Source: Blautia hydrogenotrophica DSM 10507 (GTDB lineage: Bacteria; Bacillota; Clostridia; Lachnospirales; Lachnospiraceae). From it: 64,000 bases of DNA. Below are positions 1 to 8,501 of this stretch, one piece after another. The stretch's first letter is position 1. Every line of letters begins with the position of its first letter. The notes beneath the pieces were generated by a model. That model worked only from the letters and a program-made list of their open reading frames with translations, was not told where the DNA came from and searched no databases. The stretch is taken from the NCBI RefSeq assembly GCF_034356035.1, contig NZ_CP136423.1, positions 496,001 to 560,000 on the forward strand, written 5' to 3'. Position numbers and translations under genes: made by a program.

Positions 1-251
1 CTCTGCCGTATTTGATCGGCGGTATCGCACCCTATACCAAAGGAAACATTGTCTATAACGTTTTGCTGGCGACGATTTGGATTATTCCTACCACGCTGGC
101 GGCGACCTATCTGGCTCCGCTGACTACGGGAGCGGCGGAAATCACCAATATTCTAGGAAGCAATGTAGCGGATGGAACACTCGTCAGCTGTTGGGACGAG
201 GGCGGCAATCTTCTCATGTGGTTGCTGGTCCGTATATTCAATCTGATGTAA
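1..251 (+). CDS. gatC: PTS galactitol transporter subunit IIC, C-terminal end (5' truncated)
   Basis: This is the last 80 or so residues of a membrane protein whose start lies before the window. The tail, with DGTLVS followed by GGNLLMWLLVRIF, closely resembles the C-terminal part of enterobacterial GatC (GGMVAS ... GGSPITWLLIQVF), the membrane channel of the galactitol PTS. The family imports galactitol while phosphorylating it to galactitol-1-phosphate. A galactitol-1-phosphate dehydrogenase-like gene lies downstream, which supports the call. The protein ends shortly after this helix, whereas E. coli GatC has a further helix, so the C-terminus looks short. The frame has no stop from the window edge to base 251. 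Confidence 0.75.
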   Translation, partial: LPYLIGGIAPYTKGNIVYNVLLATIWIIPTTLAATYLAPLTTGAAEITNILGSNVADGTLVSCWDEGGNLLMWLLVRIFNLM

Positions 252-277
252 CGGAATTTATAGAAGATGGAAAAAAT

Positions 278-377
278 TGTAGCTATCCAGCCATATGCTT
301 GATAAAAACAAACTTTCTCTGAAAGCAAGCTTACGTTGGATTTTGGGTTTTGTCAGGTGCATGGCTGAATAGTTACA
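278..377. repeat. Short inverted-repeat element (MITE/REP-like), copy 1
   Basis: Bases 278-294 and the reverse complement of 361-377 match at 15 of 17 positions (TGTA-CTAT-CAGCCAT), giving a 100-bp unit with terminal inverted repeats. Its interior (CCATATGC near 292, AAGCAAGC near 323, CATGGCTGAAT at 360) matches the interior and end of the element at 51040-51215. It sits between gatC and the gatD-like gene, so it may affect how the operon is read. It has no coding capacity. Confidence 0.7.
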
Positions 378-400
378 GAAAAATAGGAGGTTACTATTTG

Positions 401-1447
401 ATGAAAGCATTGGCAGTGGAAGACAAACAAATAATGTGTTTATGTGAGACAGAGATACCAGAACTGAAAGATAAGGAAGTTCTGGTGAAGGTGGCGTACT
501 GCGGAATTTGCGGTTCTGATCTTCCCAGATTCTTCGATGGTGCGGTACATAATTTTCCGCAGATATTGGGACATGAATTTTCCGGGACGATTGTAAAGGC
601 AGGAAAGGAAGTATCTGAGGGCAGATTGGGAAAAAGAGTGATTGGCGCGCCGCTGATGGTCTGCGGCAAGTGTCCTTCCTGCCGCGCAGGAAAGCCGCAG
701 CTTTGTGAGCATTATGGTTTTATTGGTTCCCATCAGCCGGGAGCGTTTGCCGAGTATGTGGCAGTGCCGGAAGAGAACATTATTGAGGTGCCTGACCAGG
801 TGAGCTTCAAAGAGGCCGCGCTGGTAGAACCGTTTACAGTAGGCCTTCATGCGGTGGAAAGACTTCCCTTCAGAGCAGGGGAGGCTGCGCTGATTTTGGG
901 GGCTGGGGCGATTGGCCTGGCTGTCGTGGCCGCACTCAGAGCGAGAGGTGCGGGGAAGATCTACATCGTGGATATGAATGAACAGCGCTTGGAATTTGCT
1001 GCAAAGATCGGCGCGGATGTGACACTGAACCCGGAGAAGGTGAAGTTGGAAGAATATTTTAGACAGAATGAGAAAGCCGGCGTGGTCTTTGAGACGGCAG
1101 GGCATCCGATAACTCAGGTGCAGGCGATTACACTGGCAGGAAAAGGCGGAAAGGTTATTTATGTGGGAACCAGCCACAGAGATATCACGTTCCGGCCGCA
1201 GGAATTTGAACAGATCTTCCGAAAAGAATTATTGATAACGGGTAATATGATGTCTTACTCGGCTCCGTTTCCAGGTTATGAGTGGAAGACAGCTCTCGAA
1301 TATATGGAGCGGGGTAGCGTTAATCTGAAAGAAATGATTACTGGAATTTATCCGCTGGAAGCGGAGGAAGAACCGTTTTGGGAACTGAGAAAAAAAGATT
1401 CCGGACATATAAAAATTCTGTACGAAATTGGAGGCGAGGAAAAATGA
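401..1447 (+). CDS. gatD: Zinc-dependent galactitol-1-phosphate 5-dehydrogenase-like protein
   Basis: This is a medium-chain zinc alcohol dehydrogenase of 348 residues. The start at 401 follows AGGAGG at 385-390. The GroES-like half has the catalytic-zinc motif CGSDLPRFF then GHEFSG, and four cysteines of a structural zinc site (CGKCPSCRAGKPQLC). The Rossmann half has GAGAIGL. CGSDLPR-F, YGFIGS and EPFTVGLHA match E. coli GatD closely. The expected reaction is NAD-linked oxidation of galactitol-1-phosphate to tagatose-6-phosphate in the cytoplasm. It overlaps the next start by ATGA, so the genes are translationally coupled. Substrate could be another hexitol phosphate. Confidence 0.8.
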   Translation: MKALAVEDKQIMCLCETEIPELKDKEVLVKVAYCGICGSDLPRFFDGAVHNFPQILGHEFSGTIVKAGKEVSEGRLGKRVIGAPLMVCGKCPSCRAGKPQLCEHYGFIGSHQPGAFAEYVAVPEENIIEVPDQVSFKEAALVEPFTVGLHAVERLPFRAGEAALILGAGAIGLAVVAALRARGAGKIYIVDMNEQRLEFAAKIGADVTLNPEKVKLEEYFRQNEKAGVVFETAGHPITQVQAITLAGKGGKVIYVGTSHRDITFRPQEFEQIFRKELLITGNMMSYSAPFPGYEWKTALEYMERGSVNLKEMITGIYPLEAEEEPFWELRKKDSGHIKILYEIGGEEK

Positions 1448-2967
1448 TGGATGCTTTGATGGGAATTGATGTTGGAACTTCCAGTTGTAAATTGACGGTT
1501 TTTCGGAAGGATGGAACAGTCATCTTGACGGATACGAGAAAATATCCCGTCTACTATCCACAGGATGGCTGGGTGGAGCAGGACCCGGAGGAATGGTGGG
1601 AGTGCATCTGCGCGGCAGTCTCAAAAATGATGGCAGACGACAAAATGAAGGAAGTGAATATAAAAGGAATTGGCATTGACGGGCAAGGGTGGTCCATGAT
1701 TCCTATTGACAAGGAGGGAAGAGTGCTGTGCAGAAATCCGATTTGGATGGACACTCGTGCCGCCGATTTGTGCGAGGAATACAAGAGGAAAATAGGAGAA
1801 GAGAAGATTTTTGAGATCAGCGGAAACTCTCTGGAACCGTCTTATACTCTGCCGAAAATACTTTGGTTGCGAAGAAACCGGCCGGAGATTTTTGAGAAAA
1901 TCGACGTGGTACTGCAGGCGAACAGCTTTGTGGTATTCAAGCTGACGGGAAAAAGAACCCAGGACATTTCCCAGGGCTATGGCCTTCAGTGCTTTGATAT
2001 GAGAAAAGGTACCTGGAATCATGAGCTGTGTTCTCAGTTTGGGGTACCGGAAAGGATTCTTCCGTCAATCTATAATTCTGACGAGATCGTAGGCTGTGTG
2101 ACGGAAGAGGCAGCGAAGCTTACAGGACTAAAGGCGGGAACCCCGGTTGTGGCAGGAGGCTTAGATGCAGCGTGCGGAGCGTTGGGAGCCGGTGTGATCG
2201 CTCACGGAGAAACTCAGGAACAAGGCGGACAGGCAGAGGGAATGAGTATCTGTCTGAAGGAATACATCGCTGACCCAAGGCTGATTATGGGCTATCATGT
2301 GGTACCGGGCCACTGGCTTTTGCAGGGTGGAACCGTAGGTGGCGGAGGCGTCGTAGATTGGGTCAAGGACACCTACTGCTATGAGGAAAAAAGAAACGCA
2401 CAGATCAGGGGAACCAACACTTATTATGAGATGGACGAGCTCTCCAAAGCGATTCCGGCAGGAGCGGACGGCGTGATTTTTCTCCCATATATGAAGGGGG
2501 AGCGCTCTCCGATCTGGAACGCTGCGGCAAAGGGCGTATACTATGGAATTGATTTCGAGAAGAAAAGAGGGCATTTAATCCGGGCATCCCAGGAAGGGGT
2601 GGCCTATTCTCTGAGACACAATCTGGAGATTGCAGAACAGGCGGGTGCGCAGGTGACAGAGCTTTGGGGTATGGGCGGTTGTGCCAACAGCCAGGTGTTC
2701 ATGCAGATCAAAGCCGATGTCACAGGAAAGGTCATACGTGTGCCCCGTTCCGATATGGCTACCACGTTGGGTGCGGCGATACTGGCTGGAATAGGGACAG
2801 GTGTCTATCAGGATTATGAGGATGCCAGGAATGCGACAAATAAGGTGCAGAAGGTCTATTCTCCGAATGCGGCAGTGAAGAAGGTATACGATGAAGGATA
2901 TGCCAAGTATCTGAGACTTTATGAACAACTGGAATGTCTGATGACGAGAGAGGAGGTCCAGGCATGA
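1444..2967 (+). CDS. FGGY-family carbohydrate kinase (xylulokinase-like)
   Basis: A 507-residue sugar kinase; the ATG at 1444 overlaps the upstream stop and GAGGCGAGG lies just before it. The N-terminus MGIDVGTSSCKLTVF is the phosphate-binding loop of the actin-like FGGY fold, GWVEQDPEEWW and GIGIDGQGWSM are typical of xylulokinases, and the C-terminal half has MKGERSPIW and GGCANSQVFMQI. FGGY kinases phosphorylate free ketoses or polyols. That is unexpected beside a PTS, which delivers phosphorylated substrate, and suggests a second unphosphorylated substrate enters this pathway. The following gene starts within its stop codon. Confidence 0.8.
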   Translation: MMDALMGIDVGTSSCKLTVFRKDGTVILTDTRKYPVYYPQDGWVEQDPEEWWECICAAVSKMMADDKMKEVNIKGIGIDGQGWSMIPIDKEGRVLCRNPIWMDTRAADLCEEYKRKIGEEKIFEISGNSLEPSYTLPKILWLRRNRPEIFEKIDVVLQANSFVVFKLTGKRTQDISQGYGLQCFDMRKGTWNHELCSQFGVPERILPSIYNSDEIVGCVTEEAAKLTGLKAGTPVVAGGLDAACGALGAGVIAHGETQEQGGQAEGMSICLKEYIADPRLIMGYHVVPGHWLLQGGTVGGGGVVDWVKDTYCYEEKRNAQIRGTNTYYEMDELSKAIPAGADGVIFLPYMKGERSPIWNAAAKGVYYGIDFEKKRGHLIRASQEGVAYSLRHNLEIAEQAGAQVTELWGMGGCANSQVFMQIKADVTGKVIRVPRSDMATTLGAAILAGIGTGVYQDYEDARNATNKVQKVYSPNAAVKKVYDEGYAKYLRLYEQLECLMTREEVQA

Positions 2968-3899
2968 TTTTGACGGTCACGATGAATGCGTCTGTGGATA
3001 TCACCTATGTCATGGATGAACTGAAGACAGATGGGACCAACCGTGTAGCCAATGTGACTAAGACGGCAGGAGGAAAGGGACTGAATGTGACGCGGGTACT
3101 GAAACAGGTTCACGCAGATGTGACTGCCGCTGGACTCGCCGGCGGGTGCAATGGGCAGTTTATCCAAAGGGAATTGAAGAGACAGGGGATTCCCTGTGAA
3201 TTTTGCGAAATAACCGCGGAATCCCGGAATAATATTTCTATTATTCATGGAAAGCATTGCACTGAGATCCTAGAACGTGGAGAAAAAGTGCAGAAAGAAG
3301 AGTTACAGAGATTTTGCAAACAGTATGAGAGACTTCTTGACGATGCAGGTACTGTTGTGCTGTCAGGAAGTCTTCCGCAGGGAGCTACATCTGACTTCTA
3401 CGCCGGCCTGGTGCAAACTGCACTTCAAAAAAATAGAAAAGTAATTTTAGATACGTCCGGGGATTGTCTGCGGGAGAGCCTTCATTCGGTATATAAGCCT
3501 TTTCTGATTAAACCCAATGAAAAAGAACTAGAAGAGCTGACAGGTCAGAAGCTGTACTTTCAGGATGAAGCTGCGATCAAGAACGTGCTGTCCTCAGAGC
3601 TTTTTCAGGGAATTGAATGTGTTGTGGTATCCTTAGGAGCTTCTGGGGCTGTGGTAAAACAAAGGGATACATTTTATCGGGTGTCTGTGCCACAAATCGA
3701 CGCAGTGAATCCCATTGGGTCCGGGGATTCTGTGATTGCAGGCATGGCGCTGAGCTTTGACCACGGCGAAGCTGTCGAAGACGCTATAAAAAGAGGAATG
3801 GCTTTTGGGGTTTTGAATGCGCTGGAAGCTGCGCCAGGCAAATTGAAGCTGGAATGTTATGAGGATGTCATATCCAAAGTCGAAGTAGAAAGGTTTTAA
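2964..3899 (+). CDS. PfkB-family 1-phosphofructokinase / tagatose-6-phosphate kinase
   Basis: A 311-residue PfkB kinase of the FruK/LacC type. The start at 2964 follows GAGGAGG and overlaps the previous stop. MILTVTMNASVDITY, AGGKGLNVTRVL and the C-terminal signature NPIGSGDSVIAGMA with its catalytic aspartate are diagnostic. Members add a second phosphate to fructose-1-phosphate or tagatose-6-phosphate. With a GatD-like enzyme upstream and an aldolase downstream, tagatose-6-phosphate to tagatose-1,6-bisphosphate is the most natural role. It is the last gene of the first operon; a new promoter follows. Confidence 0.8.
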   Translation: MILTVTMNASVDITYVMDELKTDGTNRVANVTKTAGGKGLNVTRVLKQVHADVTAAGLAGGCNGQFIQRELKRQGIPCEFCEITAESRNNISIIHGKHCTEILERGEKVQKEELQRFCKQYERLLDDAGTVVLSGSLPQGATSDFYAGLVQTALQKNRKVILDTSGDCLRESLHSVYKPFLIKPNEKELEELTGQKLYFQDEAAIKNVLSSELFQGIECVVVSLGASGAVVKQRDTFYRVSVPQIDAVNPIGSGDSVIAGMALSFDHGEAVEDAIKRGMAFGVLNALEAAPGKLKLECYEDVISKVEVERF

Positions 3900-3910
3900 A
3901 TAAAAAAGAC

Positions 3911-3946
3911 TTGACATTCACTCATATATACAGTATTCTGTATATA
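3911..3946 (+). promoter_or_regulatory. Promoter with palindromic operator before the aldolase operon
   Basis: TTGACA at 3911-3916 and TATTCT at 3934-3939 are separated by 17 bases. The -10 box is embedded in a perfect inverted repeat: TATATACAG (3925-3933), a 4-base spacer, CTGTATATA (3938-3946). A repressor bound there would block RNA polymerase. The shape resembles GntR-family operators, but no matching regulator lies in the window. Confidence 0.8.
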
Positions 3947-4003
3947 GAATAAATAAGACAAAACAGAAGAAAATTCAAGAAGGAATAAAAAAGGAGCAGT
4001 ATT

Positions 4004-4822
4004 ATGATTAAAGTGACAAATCAGATCGGAAAAGAACTTCGCCTCAGCCGTTTTTTAAATCCGGATTCCAAGAGAACTGTGATGGTGGCGTATGCCCATG
4101 GAATTTTGATGGGACCGATGAAAGGCATGGAGACTAATGAAGAGATTAAGAGGCAGAACGAGACCTTAAAGGCCGCAGACGCGGTTTTGATGCCGATGGG
4201 TTTTCTGCCTTCCTGTCAGAAGCTTTTTACCGGAAAAAACGCTCCGGAGATGATCGCTCTCTACGATTGGCAGAGCATCAGCCGTTCCAAGAGTCAGTTG
4301 GGTTATACAGAGGGTGCCATTGAACCAGTTACCACAATCGACCGTGTCCTGGCCAGCGGAGCCATCGGTGTGATGACGTATCTGTTCATTGGATTTGACG
4401 ATCCGCTGAGAGAGGCGAACGAGATGCGCCGTAATTATGAGGTGAATGAATTGTGCCAGAAATATGGACTGATTCATATCATAGAACCCCGTGTGGTCAA
4501 GAGTAAGGAGACGAATGAGGATGGAACCATGAAATTAGATCTGATGAAGGTGCATACCAGAATGGCTGCTGAGCTTGGTGCAGACTTTATCAAGGTAAAA
4601 TATCCGGATACCCCAGAGAGATTGAAGGAATTACAGGATATCTCACCGGCGCCCCTGCTGGTGGCAGGCGGTTCTAAGATTGCGGACGACGCTGCGGATA
4701 AGATGGCAGAAGCCTCCGTTACTGCAAACACAGGCGGTATTGTATTTGGAAGAAATGTATACCAGTCCGACGATCCGAAAGCAGCGCTGGAACGTTTCCG
4801 CAGAATTGTCCATCAGAAATAA
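4004..4822 (+). CDS. Class I (DhnA/LsrF/DeoC-type) aldolase
   Basis: A 272-residue TIM-barrel protein with AAGGAG upstream of the ATG. MVAYAHGILMGPMKGM near the start, ADFIKVKYP (likely Schiff-base lysine region) and the closing phosphate-binding stretch LLVAGGSK and NTGGIVFGRNVY are features of the archaeal-type class I fructose-bisphosphate aldolase and LsrF group. It probably cleaves fructose- or tagatose-1,6-bisphosphate made by the upstream PfkB kinase into two trioses. It is the first gene behind its own promoter and operator, followed 30 bp later by the oxidase. Substrate is inferred from neighbours; LsrF-type thiolytic activity is an alternative. Confidence 0.75.
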   Translation: MIKVTNQIGKELRLSRFLNPDSKRTVMVAYAHGILMGPMKGMETNEEIKRQNETLKAADAVLMPMGFLPSCQKLFTGKNAPEMIALYDWQSISRSKSQLGYTEGAIEPVTTIDRVLASGAIGVMTYLFIGFDDPLREANEMRRNYEVNELCQKYGLIHIIEPRVVKSKETNEDGTMKLDLMKVHTRMAAELGADFIKVKYPDTPERLKELQDISPAPLLVAGGSKIADDAADKMAEASVTANTGGIVFGRNVYQSDDPKAALERFRRIVHQK

Positions 4823-4852
4823 AAATAATCATAGACAGAGGGAAGAAATCGT

Positions 4853-6265
4853 ATGAAGAAAGAAAATGTGAAGCCTTTTCTGGATGAAATAATGAAAGCA
4901 ATGCCAGAAGTCACGGTGCTGACCAAAGAAGAGGAACGTCTGATTTATGCACACGGCTGTTATCCAAGGGAATACAAATGGCTGCTGCAAGGAACCTATA
5001 AATATCTGCCGTCTGCCATCCTGATGGCAAACTGTACCCAGGAGGTCAGCAAAATCTTAGAATTGTCACAGAAATACGAGGTGGGAATCATTCCTTATGG
5101 CGGTGGTTCTGGAATTGTAGGCGGAACCATACCAGAGGACGGAGAGGTTATGATTGATACGAAGCGTCTGAGAGATTTCGAGATCAATCCGATCAATGGA
5201 ACTGCCACCGGCGGAGCAGGACTTACCGGAGCGGAGTTTGAAAATTTGCTGAATAATGCAGGATATACCTGTGGTCAGTATCCCCAGTCTTTCCAGAGCG
5301 CGGTGCTGGGAGGGATGGTGTCCACCAGAGCAATCGGTACCTTTTCCACCAAGTACGGAAAAATGGACGACATGGTAAATTCTCTGGAAGTGGTACTTCC
5401 CAACGGCCATGTGTATCAGAGTCATAAATGCCCAAAAGCTTCCACAGGCCCTGAGCTGGATCAGCTGTTTTTGGGAGCAGAGGGAACCTATGGTGTTGTG
5501 ACAAAGGTGGAGATGAAAATATATCCAGTGGCAGAGAAACGCTATTTCGAAGCGTATACCTTCCAGCGCACGGAGGATGCGTTAGAAGCAATCCGTCAGT
5601 TTGTGCAGAACCATGTGCATCCAGCGGTGGTGAGACTGTACGATGAGGAAGAGGCTATTCCAAAGCTGGCAGAGTTTCACTATGAGAAAGATCAGGTGCT
5701 GCTGATCGTTGGATATGAGGGACTGGCAAGACAAGTGGACTTAGAACGTGAGTTGGTGAATGAATACTGTGTGAAAAACGGTGGAGTAAATAAGGGCACT
5801 GAGGCGGGAGAAGCCTGGTTCCGTACTCGTTTCTCTACAAAGAAGATGCTGGATTATGACGCGACGAAAGGCGGAACCGCAGATGCCATTGAGGTTGCGG
5901 CGCCATGGGACTGCATCGCGAATGTGTGGAGAGAGATGAGAAGAGCACTGGAACCTCTTTGCACAGTGGTGGACTGCCATTTCTCTCATGTCTATCATAC
6001 GGGAGCCAGCGTATATGTAATTTTCCATGCGGATACCCAGGGAGATGATTATGACGGTGAAAAACGCTATTTGGAGTGTCTGGATACAGCTATCAGGACC
6101 AGTCTGAAATACGGTGGGAATATCTCTCATCATCATGGCTGTGGAAAGGCGAAGGCTGCTTATCTGGCGGACGAGCATGGGGAAGCAGGAGTCGAAGTGA
6201 TGAAAAAGATAAAGGACGCTTTGGACCCCAAAGGATTACTGAACAAAGGAGTGCTTGGTCTATGA
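4853..6265 (+). CDS. FAD-linked oxidase (GlcD / alkyl-DHAP-synthase-like)
   Basis: A 470-residue flavoprotein with an N-terminal FAD_binding_4 domain (IIPYGGGSGIVGGT, then the FAD-contacting stretches VLGGMVSTRAIGTFSTKYGKM and GAEGTYGVVT) and a C-terminal FAD-oxidase_C domain. Near the C-terminus is SHHHGCGKAK; a histidine triplet there is the active-site hallmark of alkyl-dihydroxyacetonephosphate synthase-type members, and related 2-hydroxyacid dehydrogenases share the fold. It overlaps the next gene by ATGA, as GlcD does with its iron-sulfur partner GlcF. The likely role is oxidation of a hydroxyacid or polyol phosphate; the substrate is unknown. Confidence 0.75.
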   Translation: MKKENVKPFLDEIMKAMPEVTVLTKEEERLIYAHGCYPREYKWLLQGTYKYLPSAILMANCTQEVSKILELSQKYEVGIIPYGGGSGIVGGTIPEDGEVMIDTKRLRDFEINPINGTATGGAGLTGAEFENLLNNAGYTCGQYPQSFQSAVLGGMVSTRAIGTFSTKYGKMDDMVNSLEVVLPNGHVYQSHKCPKASTGPELDQLFLGAEGTYGVVTKVEMKIYPVAEKRYFEAYTFQRTEDALEAIRQFVQNHVHPAVVRLYDEEEAIPKLAEFHYEKDQVLLIVGYEGLARQVDLERELVNEYCVKNGGVNKGTEAGEAWFRTRFSTKKMLDYDATKGGTADAIEVAAPWDCIANVWREMRRALEPLCTVVDCHFSHVYHTGASVYVIFHADTQGDDYDGEKRYLECLDTAIRTSLKYGGNISHHHGCGKAKAAYLADEHGEAGVEVMKKIKDALDPKGLLNKGVLGL

Positions 6266-7365
6266 GAAAATTTCAACTGGAACACTATGAAAATCAACTG
6301 AATCATCAGGTTATCCATATGGATCAGGCAGTTTGTTACTGTCCCGAATTTCGTGCCACAAAGATGATGCACGATTATCCATCCAGAAGATTGCAGCTTG
6401 CCAGAGCTGTGTATAAGGGGGAGATCGAGCTTTCAGATTATATTGGCGAGATCAATTTTTCTAGCATTTTGTCAAGGCAGGGAGAACGCTGGCAGAATTT
6501 CCGGGAGTGTGCGGAGGACTGCACCGACGTCACGATTCTCTGTCGGGAAATGCTGCTGAAAAAAGGGTATCAATCCCCGGAAGTGAAAGAGTTCCAAAAA
6601 GCTTTGGAGGCCAAAGAGGGACGTCTGTATGAAAAAACTTCCTGGGAGCTGCCAATGGATGAGAAGTCCGACAAGGCGATTTTGTTGGACGAGGAGACCG
6701 CACAGAATGCAAAGGCTGGGGAAGGGCCTTTGAGAGAATATTTGAATCGGAAGGGGATTTCCTTTGTCAACCGCGCGGACGCGGAGTTTGTCGGCTTTGA
6801 ATACTTTGCCTATGGACTGGTGGAAGAGGGAATTGAACATCTCAAACAGTTAGTAGAGAAATATGCAAAAATGAAGGTTCGTCAGGTATGGGTACTGTCT
6901 GCTCAAACTACCTATGTGCTTACGAAATTGGCTGATAAGGCAGAGATAACGGTTCCTTTCGAGGTGATCTATCTGCCGGAATGGTTAGAGCCGATGGATG
7001 TGAAAGAAAAAACCTATGTGTATGCCGGAAGTTTTAATCTTCGGTATCTGCTCAATGCAGAACTACTTGGCAGGCTGATTCCCAGCGAATCAGAAATTCA
7101 GGAGGTAAACAGTGAAGAATTTATTCCAATTCTGAAGGGAGATAAAAGAGTCAATGCACTGACAGTCTGGCAAAAACCTGTTGGAGCAGAGTATAAGCTG
7201 TTTTGTGGAAAAAAAGATATGCTTCAGGCGATAGAACAGGATGCATATGAAGATATTGAGAGGGCGAAAGCTGGGACAATTGTGGTTTTTGAACCGACGG
7301 CATTGCCTAAATTGAAAGAGAAATTTCGAGATAAAAGAGTTTTTCATTATTTGGAATTGTTATAG
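6262..7365 (+). CDS. GlcF/LutA-like electron-transfer partner with degenerate iron-sulfur motifs
   Basis: A 367-residue protein translationally coupled to the FAD oxidase. The N-terminal part keeps the scaffold of GlcF/GlpC-type ferredoxin subunits: YPSRRLQLARAVYKGEIELSD matches the usual PRGRI-LM-AL-EGELELTD linker, and ECAEDCTDVTILC sits where the second CxxCxxC...CP cluster should be. However, the first cluster is reduced to CYC, the prolines are lost, and there are no C-terminal CCG motifs. It may therefore carry no normal [4Fe-4S] clusters. A structural or altered redox role beside the oxidase is inferred. The usual family is longer and cysteine-rich. Confidence 0.6.
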   Translation: MRKFQLEHYENQLNHQVIHMDQAVCYCPEFRATKMMHDYPSRRLQLARAVYKGEIELSDYIGEINFSSILSRQGERWQNFRECAEDCTDVTILCREMLLKKGYQSPEVKEFQKALEAKEGRLYEKTSWELPMDEKSDKAILLDEETAQNAKAGEGPLREYLNRKGISFVNRADAEFVGFEYFAYGLVEEGIEHLKQLVEKYAKMKVRQVWVLSAQTTYVLTKLADKAEITVPFEVIYLPEWLEPMDVKEKTYVYAGSFNLRYLLNAELLGRLIPSESEIQEVNSEEFIPILKGDKRVNALTVWQKPVGAEYKLFCGKKDMLQAIEQDAYEDIERAKAGTIVVFEPTALPKLKEKFRDKRVFHYLELL

Positions 7366-7377
7366 GGTTAAGAGATG

Positions 7378-7420
7378 GGGCGGCGCACGCGATAGATTGG
7401 TGCACCGCCCTATTCTTGTC
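7378..7420. terminator. Bidirectional terminator between converging genes
   Basis: GGGCGGCGCAC (7378-7388) pairs with GTGCACCGCCC (7400-7410) with one mismatch, followed by a T-rich stretch. It lies between the plus-strand operon end and the minus-strand transporter end. Confidence 0.75.
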
Positions 7421-7427
7421 TTACGTT

Positions 7428-8501
7428 TTATTTTTTAACCCTGTGAAAAATTCCTTTGTACAGCACACAGGCGATAAAGATTAATCCAATGTATCCGATG
7501 ACAGGATAAATCGCGCTGACCAGTTTTCCAAAAGAAAGCAGGCTGACGAAATAGGCAAATACGGCGACTGCGGCAGCGCACAGGGTATTCCAGGATTTCT
7601 GCGGAAAGGAAAAGCGGCTGCATACAGTCCACATCATTGCAGAGCAGGAAGAAAAAATTCCAAGAACCAGTATGACAGAAAATACACCGCCAAAGAGATG
7701 GGAGATTTTTCGCGCCAGGTAGAGGACGGGAATCTCCAAACCCGCTGTCGCATTTCCATTGAGCATGATGGCGGTGCTGACGACTGTAATCGACAGGAGG
7801 AGGGCAGTTCCGCCAAGAATTGCGCTGTATTTCAGTTCTTTTTTTGAGGACACCCCATAGCCCAGCCGTGTGAAATAGGTACTTCCAGGGAAGAAGTTCA
7901 GCCCCAGATATAAAAGCCCGCTCATCAGCCAGTTGGGGGCTGCGTGGTAGGGGGCAAGCGCTGTTTCATAGGCAGGAATCTTTTCCCAATTTCCCATATC
8001 TGCAAACAGAGAGAGGATGCCGACGATCAGGGAAAAGACAATAATCAAAGGACCAAGAGAGGAGATAATTTTTATCATTCTCTCAAAACCGATTAAATAT
8101 GCGGCCAGGACCAGGGCGGCCATAAGCGCGGAACCAATGTAGGTGTTGATGCCATAGTATTCTTTCAAGGTCGCACCGCCGCCGGCCACCAATATGGGAA
8201 TCAAAAGCAGCAAGATTGCGGTGATTAGCCAGGTGTAGAAGGTTCCCAATTTACTGCCGCAGAAGAATTTGAAGTGGTTAAAATCAGGCTTGGTCTTATG
8301 CTCAAAGCCAGAGCGCATCAGCAGATAGCCGATTCCGATGAAGCCAGCCAGGTTCAAGAGGACGACTCCGTAACTGTGGTATCCGTAGCTGGAAAAAAAT
8401 TGAAGAACCTCTTGGCCGGTGGCAAAGCCGGAACCGATGACCCAAGCCATAAAAGCGCCAGCAGTTTTAAACACTTTTTTAAAATTTATGTGGTTTTCCA
8501 T
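7428..8501 (-). CDS. YkvI-family membrane protein (probable amino-acid-type transporter)
   Basis: A 357-residue polytopic membrane protein with about ten hydrophobic segments. The N-terminal FKTAGAFMAWVIGSGFATGQEVLQFF contains the unwound-helix glycines typical of LeuT-fold transporters and of the Bacillus YkvI family. Start at 8501 follows AAAGGAGGAGC on the minus strand. No substrate is established for the family; branched-chain or other amino acids are possible. It is monocistronic, ending at the shared terminator. Confidence 0.7.
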   Translation of the reverse strand: MENHINFKKVFKTAGAFMAWVIGSGFATGQEVLQFFSSYGYHSYGVVLLNLAGFIGIGYLLMRSGFEHKTKPDFNHFKFFCGSKLGTFYTWLITAILLLLIPILVAGGGATLKEYYGINTYIGSALMAALVLAAYLIGFERMIKIISSLGPLIIVFSLIVGILSLFADMGNWEKIPAYETALAPYHAAPNWLMSGLLYLGLNFFPGSTYFTRLGYGVSSKKELKYSAILGGTALLLSITVVSTAIMLNGNATAGLEIPVLYLARKISHLFGGVFSVILVLGIFSSCSAMMWTVCSRFSFPQKSWNTLCAAAVAVFAYFVSLLSFGKLVSAIYPVIGYIGLIFIACVLYKGIFHRVKK

